From Streptomyces flavofungini (GTDB lineage: Bacteria; Actinomycetota; Actinomycetes; Streptomycetales; Streptomycetaceae), in assembly GCF_030388665.1 (NCBI RefSeq), contig NZ_CP128846.1:2830001-2894000 (forward strand): a DNA stretch of 64,000 nucleotides. The letters are read 5' to 3'. Positions 1 through 9,557 of this stretch are shown here, one piece after another; the first letter of the stretch is position 1; the number at the start of each line of letters is the position of its first letter. Position numbers and translations under genes: made by a program. The notes under the pieces were generated by a model that was not told where the DNA came from, made no database searches, and saw nothing but the letters and a program-made list of their open reading frames with translations.

Positions 1-53
1 GCCCGGACGACCGGGTGAGGCTGCCCGGACGACCGCGTGAGCGTGCCCGGACG
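1..53. repeat. 22-bp tandem repeat, 2.4 copies
   Basis: Two near-identical 22-base units begin at 1 and 23 and a partial third begins at 45, each opening GCCCGGACGACCG. The array lies beyond the terminator of the thioesterase gene and continues off the left edge. No coding function is apparent. Confidence 0.6.
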
Positions 54-59
54 CGCGCC

Positions 60-86
60 GCCCGGGCCGCGGAGGTCGGCCCGGGC
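60..86 (-). terminator. Terminator hairpin after thioesterase gene
   Basis: A perfect 10-bp stem (GCCCGGGCCG at 60-69, CGGCCCGGGC at 77-86) with a 7-nt loop lies 19 nt past the stop of the minus-strand thioesterase gene. There is no U-tract, which is usual for actinomycete terminators. Confidence 0.6.
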
Positions 87-104
87 GGGGGGGGTGCGGC
101 TCTG

Positions 105-974
105 TCAGCGCAGGCGGGCGCGGGCGAGCTGGCGGGACTGTGCCACCAGGCGGTCCGCGGAGTCCCAGACCTCGGCGTCCTCCTCCAGGAAGCCGCCGGC
201 GAGGTTGCGGGTGGTGATGGCGACGCGCAGCGGTCCGGGAGCGGGCCTGGCCCGCACGTGGACGGTGAGCTCGATGGTGGGCACCCAGCCGGAGAGGCCC
301 ATCTCGAACGCCGTCGGCGGCAGCGCGTCCACGGCGAGCAGCAGCGACAGCGGATCCGCGTCGCGCCCGTCGGCGAGCCCGAACCACGCCCGCATCTCGC
401 CCTTGCCCGACGGCCGGCCGAGCGCCCAGCCGAGCGTGGACGGGTCCAGCTTCAGCCACAGCCGGTCGGCGATCGCGGACGAGCCGGGCACCGCGCGCTG
501 CTCGGCGGGGGCGTCGTCGGCGCCGAAGCACTGGTCGACCGGGGGCAGCTGCGGGGGCTCGGCGGTCGTGCGCACGTCGTCGGGCAGGGCGTCCAGGTCT
601 CCGTACGAGGCGAGCACGCGCAGCCGCTCGACCTCGGTGCCGTCGGCCTCGAACTGCACCAGGGAGGCCTGTCCGGTGGAGAGGCCGCGTCCCGTGCGCA
701 CGGTCTCGGTGCGGATCACGGCGGGACCCGGGTCGGACGCCGTCAGATAGTGCGCGGAGATCGTGAACGGGTCGGAGTGCGGCAGCGCGTCCGCGAGGGC
801 GCGGCCGACGACGGCGAGGAGATAGCCGCCGTTGACGGCGTTGACGATGGTCCAGCCCGCGGAGAGGTCGATGTCGTAGACGCCGGGCTCCCGCCGGGCG
901 ACCGCCGTGTCGCGGTCGAACTCGCTGTCCCCGACCGTGGCGCGCACCGTGGGCGCCGCTGCTGTGTCAGCCAT
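105..974 (-). CDS. Acyl-CoA thioesterase family protein (TesB-like double hotdog)
   Basis: 289 aa. The protein looks like an actinobacterial TesB-type acyl-CoA thioesterase, with two hotdog halves at roughly residues 25-110 and 160-285; these enzymes hydrolyse acyl-CoA to free acid and CoA in the cytoplasm. The N-terminal half has the NGGYL segment typical of the family's first hotdog domain. I chose the ATG at 974; an in-frame ATG 6 codons upstream has no better ribosome site. It lies 25 nt downstream of the TRIC-family gene on the same strand, so the two are probably cotranscribed. The substrate cannot be told from sequence. Confidence 0.75.
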   Translation of the reverse strand: MADTAAAPTVRATVGDSEFDRDTAVARREPGVYDIDLSAGWTIVNAVNGGYLLAVVGRALADALPHSDPFTISAHYLTASDPGPAVIRTETVRTGRGLSTGQASLVQFEADGTEVERLRVLASYGDLDALPDDVRTTAEPPQLPPVDQCFGADDAPAEQRAVPGSSAIADRLWLKLDPSTLGWALGRPSGKGEMRAWFGLADGRDADPLSLLLAVDALPPTAFEMGLSGWVPTIELTVHVRARPAPGPLRVAITTRNLAGGFLEEDAEVWDSADRLVAQSRQLARARLR

Positions 975-999
975 ACCGGCAACGTACAACACAAAACTA

Positions 1000-1677
1000 C
1001 TAAGCGGTAGCTTTATGCTCTGGCTCCTCCGACGCCGAGGAGCGGCGGTTCCACGCGCGCGGCGCCCGCCAGTGGTAGTGCATCGCGAGCAGTCGCAGGA
1101 CGAACGCCGTGACGATGGCCAGCGCCGTCGTCAGGCCGTTCAGCGTGTCGAAGCGGATGCACAGGGCGACGATGGTGGCCCCCACGATGGCGGGGACCGC
1201 GTAGAGGTCGCGGTCCCAGCGCACCAGGGACGGGACCTCGTTGGCGATGATGTCGCGCAGCACGCCGCCGCCCACCGCCGTGGCCAGGCCCAGGGTCGCC
1301 GACGCGGTCAGGCCGAGCCCGTGGTCGTACGCCTTCGTGGTGCCCGTGACGCAGAACAGGCCGAGGCCCGCCGCGTCGAAGACGTTCACCGCGAACTGGG
1401 TGCGCTCGACCTGCGGGTGCAGGAAGAACACAAGGAGCGCGGCGAACAGCGGGGTGAGGAAGTAGCCGAGGTCCGTGAACGCGGCCGGAGGCACCGCGCC
1501 GATCACCAGGTCGCGGAAGAGGCCGCCGCCCAGGGCCGTGACCTCGGCGAGCACGGCGATGCCGAAGACGTCGAAGTTCTTGCGGACGGCGAGGAGGGCG
1601 CCGGAGATCGCGAAGACGAAGATGCCGACGATGTCCAGTGCGTGCTGGACCCCCGGACTGAACAGTTCCTGAAGCAC
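1000..1677 (-). CDS. TRIC cation channel family (UPF0126/YicG-like) membrane protein
   Basis: 225 aa with about seven hydrophobic segments arranged as two homologous halves, each carrying the family's glycine-rich motif followed by R-D (GGGLFRDL near residue 51, GGGVLRDI near residue 137). Prokaryotic homologs of this family form trimeric cation channels in the cytoplasmic membrane; the ion and purpose here are unknown. The start is GTG at 1677, preceded by a GGGGGA-like ribosome site. The C-terminal 20 residues are charged and probably cytoplasmic. Confidence 0.8.
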   Translation of the reverse strand: MLQELFSPGVQHALDIVGIFVFAISGALLAVRKNFDVFGIAVLAEVTALGGGLFRDLVIGAVPPAAFTDLGYFLTPLFAALLVFFLHPQVERTQFAVNVFDAAGLGLFCVTGTTKAYDHGLGLTASATLGLATAVGGGVLRDIIANEVPSLVRWDRDLYAVPAIVGATIVALCIRFDTLNGLTTALAIVTAFVLRLLAMHYHWRAPRAWNRRSSASEEPEHKATA

Positions 1678-1728
1678 GCCGCATTGTCCCCCGGCCGGGG
1701 GTCACCCCCGCATCGCCGGCTCCGCCGA

Positions 1729-1754
1729 GCTCGTCCTCAATCGCCGGACGGGCT
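1729..1754. repeat. Dispersed intergenic element, copy 1
   Basis: Contains TCGTCCTCAATCGCCGGACG followed by GGCT. It is the reverse complement of copy 2 at 1885-1911, so this gap holds two facing copies. Other copies lie at 9895-9920, 10128-10152, 10249-10273 and, degenerate, 33721-33744. Confidence 0.7.
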
Positions 1755-1847
1755 TTCCCCCCGCCCATCCGCCCTTCGTCCGGCAAGCCGGGCATTCCCC
1801 CGCCCATCCGCCGTCACTTCCGGCGGGCCGGGCAAGCGGCGAAAGCC

Positions 1848-1879
1848 TCCCGCCCGCCCCTGAAACGGGGCGGGCGGGA
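1848..1879 (-). terminator. Terminator hairpin of the peptide ABC operon
   Basis: A perfect 13-bp GC stem (1848-1860 with 1867-1879) closes a 6-nt loop. It lies 54 nt past the stop of the last ATPase gene of the minus-strand importer operon and upstream of the TRIC gene. Confidence 0.75.
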
Positions 1880-1884
1880 AGAAG

Positions 1885-1911
1885 AGCCCGTCCGGCGATT
1901 GAGGACGAGGC
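1885..1911. repeat. Dispersed intergenic element, copy 2
   Basis: AGCCCGTCCGGCGATTGAGG followed by ACGAGGC, the inverse orientation of copy 1. It lies between the importer's last stop codon and the terminator hairpin. Confidence 0.7.
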
Positions 1912-1932
1912 CGCAGGCCGATCGGCGTGAGG

Positions 1933-3195
1933 TCAGTCCTTCGTCGCGTCGGTCGCCTTGGCGGCAGGCTCCTCCTTCGCCGGGGCAGCGTCACCCTCGG
2001 CCTCCGCGGCAGCGGGCGCCTTCGCCGGAGCGGCCTCGCCCTCAGGCTCCGCGGCAGCGGGCTCCGCGGCAGCGACATCCGCCGCCGTGGTGACCGACAC
2101 CACATCAATGGCCTCTCGGGCCACGGAGAGCAGCTTCGTGTCCTCCGGCGCCTGGTCCGGCGCGTTCTCCGGGTGGTGGCACGCCACCTGGTGCGCCGTC
2201 TCCAGGGCCACGAACGGCGGCTCCTTGACCGCGCAGATCTCCGTCGCCTTCCAGCACCGCGTGTGGAAGCGGCACCCCTTCGGCGGGTCGATCGGCGAGG
2301 GCACGTCGCCACGCAGCAGGATGCGCTCGCTCTTGCCCCCGCGCCGCTTGGGGTCGGGCACCGGCACCGCGGACAGGAGCGCCTTCGTGTACGGGTGCAT
2401 GGGCTTGGTGTACAAGTCCTTGCGGTCCGCGAGCTCGACGATCTTGCCGAGGTACATGACCGCGATGCGGTCGGACACGTGCCGGATGACCGACAGGTCG
2501 TGCGCGATGATCACGTAGGTGAGGCCGAGCTCGTCCTGCAGGTCGTCCAGGAGGTTGACCACCTGGGCCTGGATGGACACGTCGAGGGCCGACACCGGCT
2601 CGTCCGCCACGACCAGCTTCGGCTGCAGGGCGAGCGCCCGCGCGATGCCGATGCGCTGCCGCTGACCGCCGGAGAACTCGTGCGGGTAGCGGTTGTAGTG
2701 CTCGGGGCTCAGGCCGACCCGCTCCAGCATGCCCTGGACGGTCTTCTTGACGCCGCCCTCGGGGTTCACGCCCTGGAGCTTGAAGGGCGCGCCGACGATC
2801 GTGCCGATGGTGTGCCGGGGGTTCAGCGACGAGTACGGGTCCTGGAAGATCATCTGGACGTCGCGGCGCAGCGGCCGCATCTTCGCCGTGCCCAGGTGCG
2901 TGATGTCCGTGCCCTCGAACTCCACCCGCCCGCCGGTCGGTTCGAGCAGCCGCGTGATGAGCCGGCCCATGGTCGACTTGCCGCAGCCGGACTCGCCGAC
3001 GACGCCGAGGGTCTCACCGGAGCGCACGTCGAAGCTGATCCCGTCGACGGCCTGGACGGCCGCGACCTGGCGCTGCAGGAGCCCCTTCTTGATGGGGAAG
3101 TGCTTCACCAGTCCTTCGACCTTGAGGAGCACGTCCCGCTCGGAGTCCGGGGCGGGTTTCGCCTGCGCGGGCATGGTCATGTCCTGGTCCTTCAC
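1933..3195 (-). CDS. Peptide ABC transporter ATP-binding protein (OppF/DppF type)
   Basis: 420 aa cytoplasmic ATPase, second of the pair that powers the peptide importer. Walker A is GESGCGKST near residue 70, followed by the LSGGQ-type signature FSGGQRQR and the Walker B segment [11 protein letters not shown]; the oligopeptide-transporter C-terminal domain ([10 protein letters not shown], with its cysteines) follows at about residues 300-340. The last ~70 residues are a low-complexity Ala/Glu/Pro tail absent from typical family members. The GTG at 3195 overlaps the upstream ATPase stop; an ATG at 3180 has a GAAGGA ribosome site inside the overlap and may be the true start. Fifth gene of the operon. 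Confidence 0.9.
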   Translation of the reverse strand: MKDQDMTMPAQAKPAPDSERDVLLKVEGLVKHFPIKKGLLQRQVAAVQAVDGISFDVRSGETLGVVGESGCGKSTMGRLITRLLEPTGGRVEFEGTDITHLGTAKMRPLRRDVQMIFQDPYSSLNPRHTIGTIVGAPFKLQGVNPEGGVKKTVQGMLERVGLSPEHYNRYPHEFSGGQRQRIGIARALALQPKLVVADEPVSALDVSIQAQVVNLLDDLQDELGLTYVIIAHDLSVIRHVSDRIAVMYLGKIVELADRKDLYTKPMHPYTKALLSAVPVPDPKRRGGKSERILLRGDVPSPIDPPKGCRFHTRCWKATEICAVKEPPFVALETAHQVACHHPENAPDQAPEDTKLLSVAREAIDVVSVTTAADVAAAEPAAAEPEGEAAPAKAPAAAEAEGDAAPAKEEPAAKATDATKD

Positions 3196-4334
3196 AGCTT
3201 CGGCGCAATCTCTTCGGTCCAGATCTTGGTGCGCTCCTCGCGCGACATGTGGCAGGCCGAGTAGTGCCCGGAGCCGACCAAGCTCAGCTCGGGGCGCTCG
3301 CTGCGCGTGATCTGGTCCTTGGGCACGTCGGCGTACGGGCAGCGCGGGTTGAAGGCGCAGCCGCTCGGCAGGTTGATGAGGCTGGGCGGGGAGCCCTTGA
3401 CCGGGACGAGGCGCTCGGTCTCCTCGCGGTCGATGCGCGGCATCGAGCCGAGCAGCCCCCAGGTGTAGGGGTGCTGGGGCTCGTAGAAGACCTGCTGCGC
3501 GGAGCCGCGCTCGACGCAGCGGCCGCCGTACATCACGAGCAGCTCGTCGGCCATCTCCGCCACCACGCCGAGGTCGTGGGTGATCATGATGACCGCGGAG
3601 CCGAACTCCTTCTGCAGGTCCCGGATCAGGTCCAGGATCTGCGCCTGCACCGTCACGTCGAGGGCCGTGGTCGGCTCGTCGGCGATGAGCAGTTCGGGGT
3701 TGTTGACGAGCGCCATGGCGATCATCGCGCGCTGGCGCATGCCGCCGGAGAACTCGTGCGGGTAGGAGTCGACGCGCTTGTCCGGCTGGGGGATGCCCAC
3801 CCGGTCGAGCATCTCGATGGCGCGCTTGCGGGCGACCTTCTTGTCCACGTTGTGGTGGACCCGGTACGCCTCGATGATCTGCTTGCCGATGGAGTAGTAC
3901 GGGTGCAGCGCGGACAGCGGGTCCTGGAAGATCATCGCCATCTCGCGGCCGCGCAGCTTGCGCACCTCGTCCTGGGGCGCGCTGAGCAGTTCGGTGCCGT
4001 TCAGCCAGATCTCGCCGGAGAGCTGGGCCTTGCGGCGGCCGTACTGCCCGGCGGTGTGCAGGCCGAGGATGCCGAGCGAGGTGACGGACTTGCCGGACCC
4101 GGACTCGCCGACGATGCCGAGCGTGCGGCCCTTCTCCAGGCTGAAGCTGAGCCCGTCGACGGACTTGACCAGGCCGTCGTCGGTCGGGAAGTGCACCTTG
4201 AGGTCGCGCACCTCGAGGAAGGCGGTGGGAGCGGGCGAGTCGGCGACGACCTCGCCGACGGCCGTGCCGGTCTTCGACACCGTGGCTTCCGCGGCGCCCG
4301 CGGGCGCCGCTCCGCTCTTGGACAGTTCGGTCAT
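3192..4334 (-). CDS. Peptide ABC transporter ATP-binding protein (OppD/DppD type)
   Basis: 380 aa. First ATPase of the importer, with Walker [10 protein letters not shown], signature [12 protein letters not shown] and Walker [13 protein letters not shown], then the oligo/dipeptide-transporter C-terminal region with [12 protein letters not shown]. The start is fixed by the ATGA overlap at 4331-4334, where the upstream permease stop sits inside this gene's ATG; the longer open frame upstream is antisense-like read-through of the permease. The N-terminal 40 residues are Ala/Thr-rich. It forms a heterodimeric ATPase with the following gene product. Confidence 0.92.
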   Translation of the reverse strand: MTELSKSGAAPAGAAEATVSKTGTAVGEVVADSPAPTAFLEVRDLKVHFPTDDGLVKSVDGLSFSLEKGRTLGIVGESGSGKSVTSLGILGLHTAGQYGRRKAQLSGEIWLNGTELLSAPQDEVRKLRGREMAMIFQDPLSALHPYYSIGKQIIEAYRVHHNVDKKVARKRAIEMLDRVGIPQPDKRVDSYPHEFSGGMRQRAMIAMALVNNPELLIADEPTTALDVTVQAQILDLIRDLQKEFGSAVIMITHDLGVVAEMADELLVMYGGRCVERGSAQQVFYEPQHPYTWGLLGSMPRIDREETERLVPVKGSPPSLINLPSGCAFNPRCPYADVPKDQITRSERPELSLVGSGHYSACHMSREERTKIWTEEIAPKL

Positions 4335-5332
4335 CCCAGCCTCACTCGCGGGTCGATGACGGCGTACAGGAGGTCCACGACGAGGTTGGCGATGGCGATC
4401 GCGAGGGCCGCACACAGGGTGACGCCGAGGATCACGGGCAGGTCCTTGCTGCTGATGGCCCTGACCGCTTCCAGGCCGAGGCCCGGAAGGTTGAAGGTGG
4501 ACTCGGTGAGCACGGCGCCGCCCATGAGCACGCCGAGGTCGAGTCCGAAGACGGTGAGGATCGGTGTCATCGCGGAGCGCAGCGCGTGTCTGCGGATGAC
4601 GGCGGGCTCTCCGAGGCCCTTGGCGCGCGCGGTGCGGATGTAGTCCTCGCCGAGCACTTCCAGCATGGTGGCGCGGGTGAGGCGGGCGTACATCGCGGCG
4701 TTGAGGAAGGCGAGCACGACCCAGGGCAGGATCAGCGTCTGGAACCAGACGTCGATGGAGTCGTCCGTACTGAGGCTGTCGGCGATCTTCACCCAGCCCA
4801 GGTTGTGGACGAAGATGCCCATCGCGATCATGCCGGTGAAGAAGACGGGGAGCGAGACGCCGCCGAGGGCGGTGGTCATCGCGGCGCGGTCCCAGATGGT
4901 GCCCCGCTTGAGCGCGGAGACCACACCGGTGAGGACACCGGCGCCGAGCCACAGCACACAGGCACCGGCGGCGAGCGCGCCGGTGACGGGCAGGGCGTCC
5001 TTGAGGGTCTCCCAAACGGGGGCCTCGGTGCGGAAGGAGTAGCCGAAGCAGGGTGCGGGGCAGTGGGTGACGTCACTGCCGTTGGTGTAGTCGCGCCCCA
5101 TCGGGATGCCCTTGATGAAGTCCCAGAACTGGACGATCAGGGGGTCGTTGAGGCCGAGTTTGGTCCGGATGCCCTCGAGCTGCTCGGCTCCGGCCTGCTT
5201 GCCGGCGAAGAGGACGGCGATGTCCTGTCCCGCCCACTTGGGCAGCATGTAGAAGACGGTGAAGGTCGCGAGCAGTACGACCAGCACCATGATGATGACG
5301 GCGATCAGGCGCCGGATGAGATAAGCAAGCAC
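4331..5332 (-). CDS. Peptide ABC transporter permease (OppB/DppB type)
   Basis: 333 aa inner-membrane permease with six hydrophobic segments. The first begins right after the N-terminal [12 protein letters not shown], and the cytoplasmic EAA-type loop ([20 protein letters not shown]) contacts the ATPases. I place the start at GTG 5332, because the next in-frame upstream start, GTG at 5383, lies inside a strong hairpin (5345-5387) and would put a polar tail in front of the first membrane helix. The stop overlaps the next ATG (ATGA), so coupling with the OppD-type gene is expected. Confidence 0.88.
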   Translation of the reverse strand: MLAYLIRRLIAVIIMVLVVLLATFTVFYMLPKWAGQDIAVLFAGKQAGAEQLEGIRTKLGLNDPLIVQFWDFIKGIPMGRDYTNGSDVTHCPAPCFGYSFRTEAPVWETLKDALPVTGALAAGACVLWLGAGVLTGVVSALKRGTIWDRAAMTTALGGVSLPVFFTGMIAMGIFVHNLGWVKIADSLSTDDSIDVWFQTLILPWVVLAFLNAAMYARLTRATMLEVLGEDYIRTARAKGLGEPAVIRRHALRSAMTPILTVFGLDLGVLMGGAVLTESTFNLPGLGLEAVRAISSKDLPVILGVTLCAALAIAIANLVVDLLYAVIDPRVRLG

Positions 5333-5344
5333 TGTGCGCGGCCC

Positions 5345-5387
5345 GGCGGTGGCCGGTGCCCCCTCGTGAGGGGCTCCGGCCACCGCC
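5345..5387 (-). terminator. Intra-operon hairpin between binding protein and permease
   Basis: A perfect 12-bp stem (GGCGGTGGCCGG at 5345-5356, CCGGCCACCGCC at 5376-5387) with an inner CCCC/GGGG extension lies between the binding-protein stop and the permease start. Such hairpins often stabilise the upstream message or reduce read-through, which favours high binding-protein levels; that role is inferred. Confidence 0.65.
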
Positions 5388-5493
5388 CGGGGCCATCACC
5401 TGCCCTTCGGACTGGCGGGATGCGGCGGTGGCGGGACGGGAGATCAAGTGCGGTCGCCGCGGCGGGCCTGCGCCCGCCGCGGCGTGCCGCCGG

Positions 5494-7266
5494 CTACTTC
5501 TGGTTGACGCCGAGCGAGACGTAGTCGTACCGGCCGTTGTACGCGTCGGACATGTACGCGTTCGTCAGCCGCGGACCGCGCCAGGTGATGTTCTTCTCGT
5601 ACAGGAACGGCATCCAGTCCGCCTGGTCGAGGATGCGCTTGTCGAGCTTCTTGTAGATCTCCGCGGCCTTGGCCGGGTCGGTCTGAGCGATCGCCTCGTC
5701 GAACATGGCGTCGATCTTCTTGTCCTTGATCTGGGACTCGTTGTAGTTGCCGTTCTCGTTGAGGAAACGGCTGTCGAACAGCGGCTGCGCGTAGCCCTGG
5801 CCGGTCGGGAAGTCCGGGCCCCAGCCGCTCATCTGCATGCTGTAGCCGCGCTTCCGCACGACGGACGGCGAGCCGGTGATGCTGGCGGAGTCGGCGCCGT
5901 CGAGCTGCTCGACGGAGACGTTGATGCCGACCTTCTTGAGCTGGGCCTGCAGGGCCTCTGCGGTGTCGACCTCACCCGGGTTGTTGTTGCGGGCGGTGAG
6001 CTTGGCGCTGAAGCCGTTGGGCTTGCCGCACTGCTTCAGCTCGTCCTTGGCCTTGGCGATGTCCGGCTTGCCCTTGCGCTCCAGGACGCCGTAGGGGTCG
6101 TAGTCGCTGTAGCCCGGGATCGCCTTCGGCAGGGTGCTGTTGGCGATGTCGCCGGCGGCCAGGGCACCGCCGCGGGTCTGCTGCAGGCCCGCGAAGTCCG
6201 TGCCGTAGAAGACGGCCTTGCGGCAGTGGACGTTGTCGAACGGCTTCGCCGTGTGGATCAGGGCGACGTAGCGCACGAAGGAGGTGTGCATGTTGTCGAC
6301 GCTGCCCTTGTGCTTCTGCACGGCGGTGACACGGCCGGACTGGGTCATGCCGGTGCCGTTGAGGTCGACGTCGTAGTCGCCGGCCATCAGACGCTTGTCG
6401 TTCTCCTCCAGGTTGGCGGAGATCGTCACGTCGATCTTGTCGGGCAGCGCCGGACGGATCGGGTCCGAGGCCTTCTTCCACTTGTCGTTGCGGACCAGGA
6501 CGATCTTCTTGCCGGCCTTGTACTCGGAGAACTTGTACGGGCCCGAGGAGAACGGCCGCTGGGTGTACTTGGCCTTGGTGTCCTTGGCCGCCTTCACCGG
6601 GGATCCTGCGGGCATCGCCAGGAACTGCTCGAAGTCACCGTTGCGCTTGGGCAGCTTGAAGATGATGGTCTTGTCGTCGGGCGTCTCGATCGCCTTCAGA
6701 CCGAGCTTGTCCTTGGACGTGTCCTTGTACGGGCCCTTGTACTCGCCCTTGGGGTCGAGCGTCTGGCGGATGTAGCCGGGGCCACCGGTGATGGTGTCCG
6801 TCGCCCACAGGCGCTCGATGCCGTACTTGACGTCCTTGGAGGTCAGCGCCGAGCCGTCCTCCCAGGTGAGACCGTCACGCAGCTTGTACGTGTAGGTCTT
6901 GCCGTCCTTGGAGATCTCCGCGGTGGACTCGGCGAGGTCCGGGACCAGCTTCGTGCCCTCCTTGCCGGGCTTGGTGTCGTACGACACCAGCTGCCGGGTG
7001 TAGAAGCGCATGAAGTCCCAGGACATGCCGTAGTAGGCACGCTGCGGGTCGGCCGAGTCGAGGTCCTGCTTGCCGACCATGCGCAGGGTGCCGCCGGCCT
7101 TCTTCGACGGGTTGGCGACCTTGTTCAGGGCGGCGTTGTAGCCCGCGCCTTTGCCGTTGCCGCCGTCGTCGTCGTCGCCACCGCCGCACGCCGTGGTCGT
7201 CACCAGCGCCGCGACGACGAGGGCCGCACCGGCGGTGAGCCGTCGTTTCGAGGAAACTCTGGGCAT
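5494..7266 (-). CDS. Peptide ABC transporter substrate-binding lipoprotein (SBP family 5)
   Basis: 590 aa. It has a lipoprotein signal peptide (positively charged start, hydrophobic run, lipobox TTTAC with the Cys near residue 25), a short Gly/Asp linker, and an extracytoplasmic family 5 solute-binding fold typical of OppA/DppA. It should capture peptides at the outer face of the membrane and pass them to the two permeases. The ATG at 7266 is preceded by a GGAGGT ribosome site 9 nt away, which rules out the longer upstream frame. It is the second gene of the operon. Peptide length preference cannot be read from sequence. Confidence 0.92.
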   Translation of the reverse strand: MPRVSSKRRLTAGAALVVAALVTTTACGGGDDDDGGNGKGAGYNAALNKVANPSKKAGGTLRMVGKQDLDSADPQRAYYGMSWDFMRFYTRQLVSYDTKPGKEGTKLVPDLAESTAEISKDGKTYTYKLRDGLTWEDGSALTSKDVKYGIERLWATDTITGGPGYIRQTLDPKGEYKGPYKDTSKDKLGLKAIETPDDKTIIFKLPKRNGDFEQFLAMPAGSPVKAAKDTKAKYTQRPFSSGPYKFSEYKAGKKIVLVRNDKWKKASDPIRPALPDKIDVTISANLEENDKRLMAGDYDVDLNGTGMTQSGRVTAVQKHKGSVDNMHTSFVRYVALIHTAKPFDNVHCRKAVFYGTDFAGLQQTRGGALAAGDIANSTLPKAIPGYSDYDPYGVLERKGKPDIAKAKDELKQCGKPNGFSAKLTARNNNPGEVDTAEALQAQLKKVGINVSVEQLDGADSASITGSPSVVRKRGYSMQMSGWGPDFPTGQGYAQPLFDSRFLNENGNYNESQIKDKKIDAMFDEAIAQTDPAKAAEIYKKLDKRILDQADWMPFLYEKNITWRGPRLTNAYMSDAYNGRYDYVSLGVNQK

Positions 7267-7367
7267 TTTCTCGCAACCTCCGAGATTAGCGGTCCCTGGC
7301 TCATAGCCGCCGAAGAACCATGGAAAGAGCCACCTGACCAGCGGCAGGGGCAAGTCAGTTGGGCCTG

Positions 7368-8372
7368 CTAGCGGGTTCCCTTGGGGTCGAGCGCGTCGCG
7401 CAGACCGTCCCCGAAGAGGTTGAAGGCGAGCACCGTGATGAAGATCGTCACGCCTGGGAAGACCATGAACATCGGGTCGTGCTCGTACGTTTCGAGAGCG
7501 TCCCGCAGCATTCCGCCCCAGGAGGCGGTCGGCGGCTTGACACCCGCGCCCAAGAAGCTGAGGGCGGCTTCCGTGAGGATGTTGGTGGGAATCATCAGGG
7601 TCGCGTAGACCGTGATCGGAGCGACCAGGTTCGGCAGCAGTTCGCGGAAGAGGATGTGGCGCCGACCGCCGCCGAGGCTCTTGGCCGCCTCCACGTACTC
7701 CCGCTCGCGCAGCGAGAGCGTCTGGCCGCGCACGATGCGCCCGATGTACGGCCAGCCGAAGAAGCCGATGACCAGGACGAGGATCGCGACGCGCACGCTC
7801 GTCCCCTGTAGTCCCAGCAGATCGTCGGGGAGCACGGAGATCAGGGAGATGATGAAGAGCAGCTGCGGGAAGGAGAGCAGCACGTCCATCACGCGGCTGA
7901 TCAGGGCGTCGACCCAGCCGCCGAAGTAGCCGGCGATGATCCCGAAGAGCGTGCCGAGCACCACGGCGACGATCGCGGCGAGGAAGGCCACGAGCAGCGA
8001 GATCCGCGCGCCGTAGACGATCCGGCTGAACACGTCGCGGCCCTTGTTGGGCTCGACGCCGAAGAGGAAGTCGCTGCTGACACCGCCGAACGCGCCCTGG
8101 GGCAGGTTCGTCAGCGGGTCCAGCTTCTCCTGGTGGAAGTCGTTCGGCGGGTGCCCGAGGAGGTTGACGATCAGGGGCGCGAAGACCGCGACCAGGACCA
8201 GAACGAGCACGGTGATTCCGCCGGCCAGGGCGACCTTGTCCCGCTTGAGTCGGTTCCAGGCGATCTGCTTGAGCGACCGTCCCTCGACCTTCTTCACCCC
8301 CGCACCAGCTGCGGGAGCGACGTCCTCGGTGGGTTTCGCATCCGCAGGTGTGTCATGCAATGGCGCCGTCAT
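7368..8372 (-). CDS. Peptide ABC transporter permease (OppC/DppC type)
   Basis: 334 aa. A polar N-terminal arm of ~55 residues is followed by a first membrane segment (VALAGGITVLVLVLVAVFA), a periplasmic loop, then five more segments. The EAA loop (EAAKSLGGGRRHILFRELLP) is clear and the C-terminus ends DGLRDALDPKGTR, typical of the DppC family. The start is ATG 8372 with a GAGAGGGG site upstream. This permease is first in the operon, ahead of the binding protein and separate from its OppB partner, which is not the commonest order. Confidence 0.9.
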   Translation of the reverse strand: MTAPLHDTPADAKPTEDVAPAAGAGVKKVEGRSLKQIAWNRLKRDKVALAGGITVLVLVLVAVFAPLIVNLLGHPPNDFHQEKLDPLTNLPQGAFGGVSSDFLFGVEPNKGRDVFSRIVYGARISLLVAFLAAIVAVVLGTLFGIIAGYFGGWVDALISRVMDVLLSFPQLLFIISLISVLPDDLLGLQGTSVRVAILVLVIGFFGWPYIGRIVRGQTLSLREREYVEAAKSLGGGRRHILFRELLPNLVAPITVYATLMIPTNILTEAALSFLGAGVKPPTASWGGMLRDALETYEHDPMFMVFPGVTIFITVLAFNLFGDGLRDALDPKGTR

Positions 8373-8741
8373 CGTGGCAGGGACCCCTCTCAACCGGCGG
8401 TGACCGGCCCGCACTTGCCGCTGTAGCGACGTGAATCGTCCGTCGTACACAGGGGCGAAGACCCCTTGGAGCGGGAGTCTTCAACGGGGTCGTGATCTGT
8501 TACCAGACTTGTCGGGGAATGGATGCGCAACCGTGATGCTGATCGAGGTGTTCCGTTATCCGGACGAGACTGAACGCCGGGCGAACGCGGGGCACTTCGG
8601 GGTCAAGACGCCACGGGGACCCATAGCGTCACTCCCGCACCATTGCCGGACATCGCGCACATCGGCGCTGATCAGCGAGGCCCGCACCGGCGAAATCCGG
8701 ACGCTGTCCGGATCAGTGCGGAGGGGTTTGCACCGTTTTGT
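8373..8741. other. 369-bp gap upstream of the peptide importer operon
   Basis: The stretch separates the SseB-like gene from the first importer gene, both on the minus strand, so it should hold the importer promoter. I saw no convincing -35/-10 pair and no coding-like frame. The only clear structure is the hairpin at 8695-8713. Confidence 0.5.
8695..8713 (-). terminator. Small hairpin after SseB-like gene
   Basis: An 8-bp inverted repeat (ATCCGGAC and GTCCGGAT) with a 3-nt loop lies 29 nt beyond the stop of the minus-strand SseB-like gene. It could be a weak terminator or an operator for the importer operon. Confidence 0.4.
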
Positions 8742-9557
8742 TCAGTACGCGGCGGGATAGCCGTATCCGCCCGCGGCGGGGGCCGGGGCCGCCTGCGCGT
8801 CGCGGTCGTAGAACGGGCGGGCGTTGGCGCGCAGCCACATCGCGACCGGGTCGTGCGGGTCGGCCATCGCCACCGTGGAGACCGGCAGTCCCTCGGGGAC
8901 GGCGCCGATGGACTGCTGCATCATCGCGCGGACCGTGTCCACCGCGCCCGGCGAGGTGTCGTACACGTCGAGGCCGATGGCCAGGTACGGGGCGCCGAGC
9001 GCGGGCTGCACCCAGGCGCGGCGCAGCGAGCGGACCGTCGGGGTGCGGTGGGCGTTCTGGCTCAACAGGGCGTAGAACTGCGGGAGTTCGATGGTCGGCT
9101 CGGTCAGCCGCAGCGGCCCTGCGGGCTGCAGGTCCAGGCCACTGGCGATGCGGCGCAGGTCCAGCCAGGGGATGCCGACGCCGCCGCCCGGGGCGTGCGG
9201 ATTCAGCCACAGGCCGTAGTGGTCGGGGTACAGCGCGCGGGCCGCGTCGAGGCCGCCGAGGACCTCGTAGCCGCGGTTCCAGCCGCTGGCGGAGAGCTCC
9301 TGGGCGGAGGTCACACAGGGGGCGTAGCCGAGTCCTTCGACCTCCATGTTGCCGTACTGCGCGTCGGGGGAACCCGACTGGCCGTGCCACAGAAGCATCC
9401 ACACCTGGCCGTCGGCGAGGGCTGCGAGCAGCGCCTCATACGCGTCGTAGCGTCCCGGCGCCACCTGGCGCAGCATGTGCTCGACGTTTCCCCCAGCCCG
9501 CGGGCGCGCTCGAACAGGGGAGGCCCCGTCGCCCGCGGCCGTGCCCGACGCACTCAC
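8742..9557 (-). CDS. SseB family protein (enhanced serine sensitivity), paralog 1
   Basis: 271 aa cytoplasmic protein of the SseB family, with an N-terminal SseB domain (about residues 30-140) and a C-terminal SseB-like domain ending MWLRANARPFYDRD. SseB was named in E. coli for an effect on serine tolerance; its biochemistry is unknown. The second paralog at 10385-11323 ends in the very similar DWLRTHIRPFYTSH. I chose GTG 9557, which has an AAGGGG site; GTG 9575 is the alternative. It sits near the glycine/serine operon, which makes a link to serine metabolism plausible but unproven. Confidence 0.75.
   Translation of the reverse strand: MSASGTAAGDGASPVRARPRAGGNVEHMLRQVAPGRYDAYEALLAALADGQVWMLLWHGQSGSPDAQYGNMEVEGLGYAPCVTSAQELSASGWNRGYEVLGGLDAARALYPDHYGLWLNPHAPGGGVGIPWLDLRRIASGLDLQPAGPLRLTEPTIELPQFYALLSQNAHRTPTVRSLRRAWVQPALGAPYLAIGLDVYDTSPGAVDTVRAMMQQSIGAVPEGLPVSTVAMADPHDPVAMWLRANARPFYDRDAQAAPAPAAGGYGYPAAY

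Noticed and set aside
1000..1900. Plus-strand 318-codon frame over the TRIC gene
   Set aside because: Shadow of the membrane protein; high Arg content and no family motif.
4334..5015. N-terminal extension of the OppD-type ATPase
   Set aside because: The extended residues are Arg/His/Pro antisense-like shadow of the permease; the ATGA overlap fixes the start.
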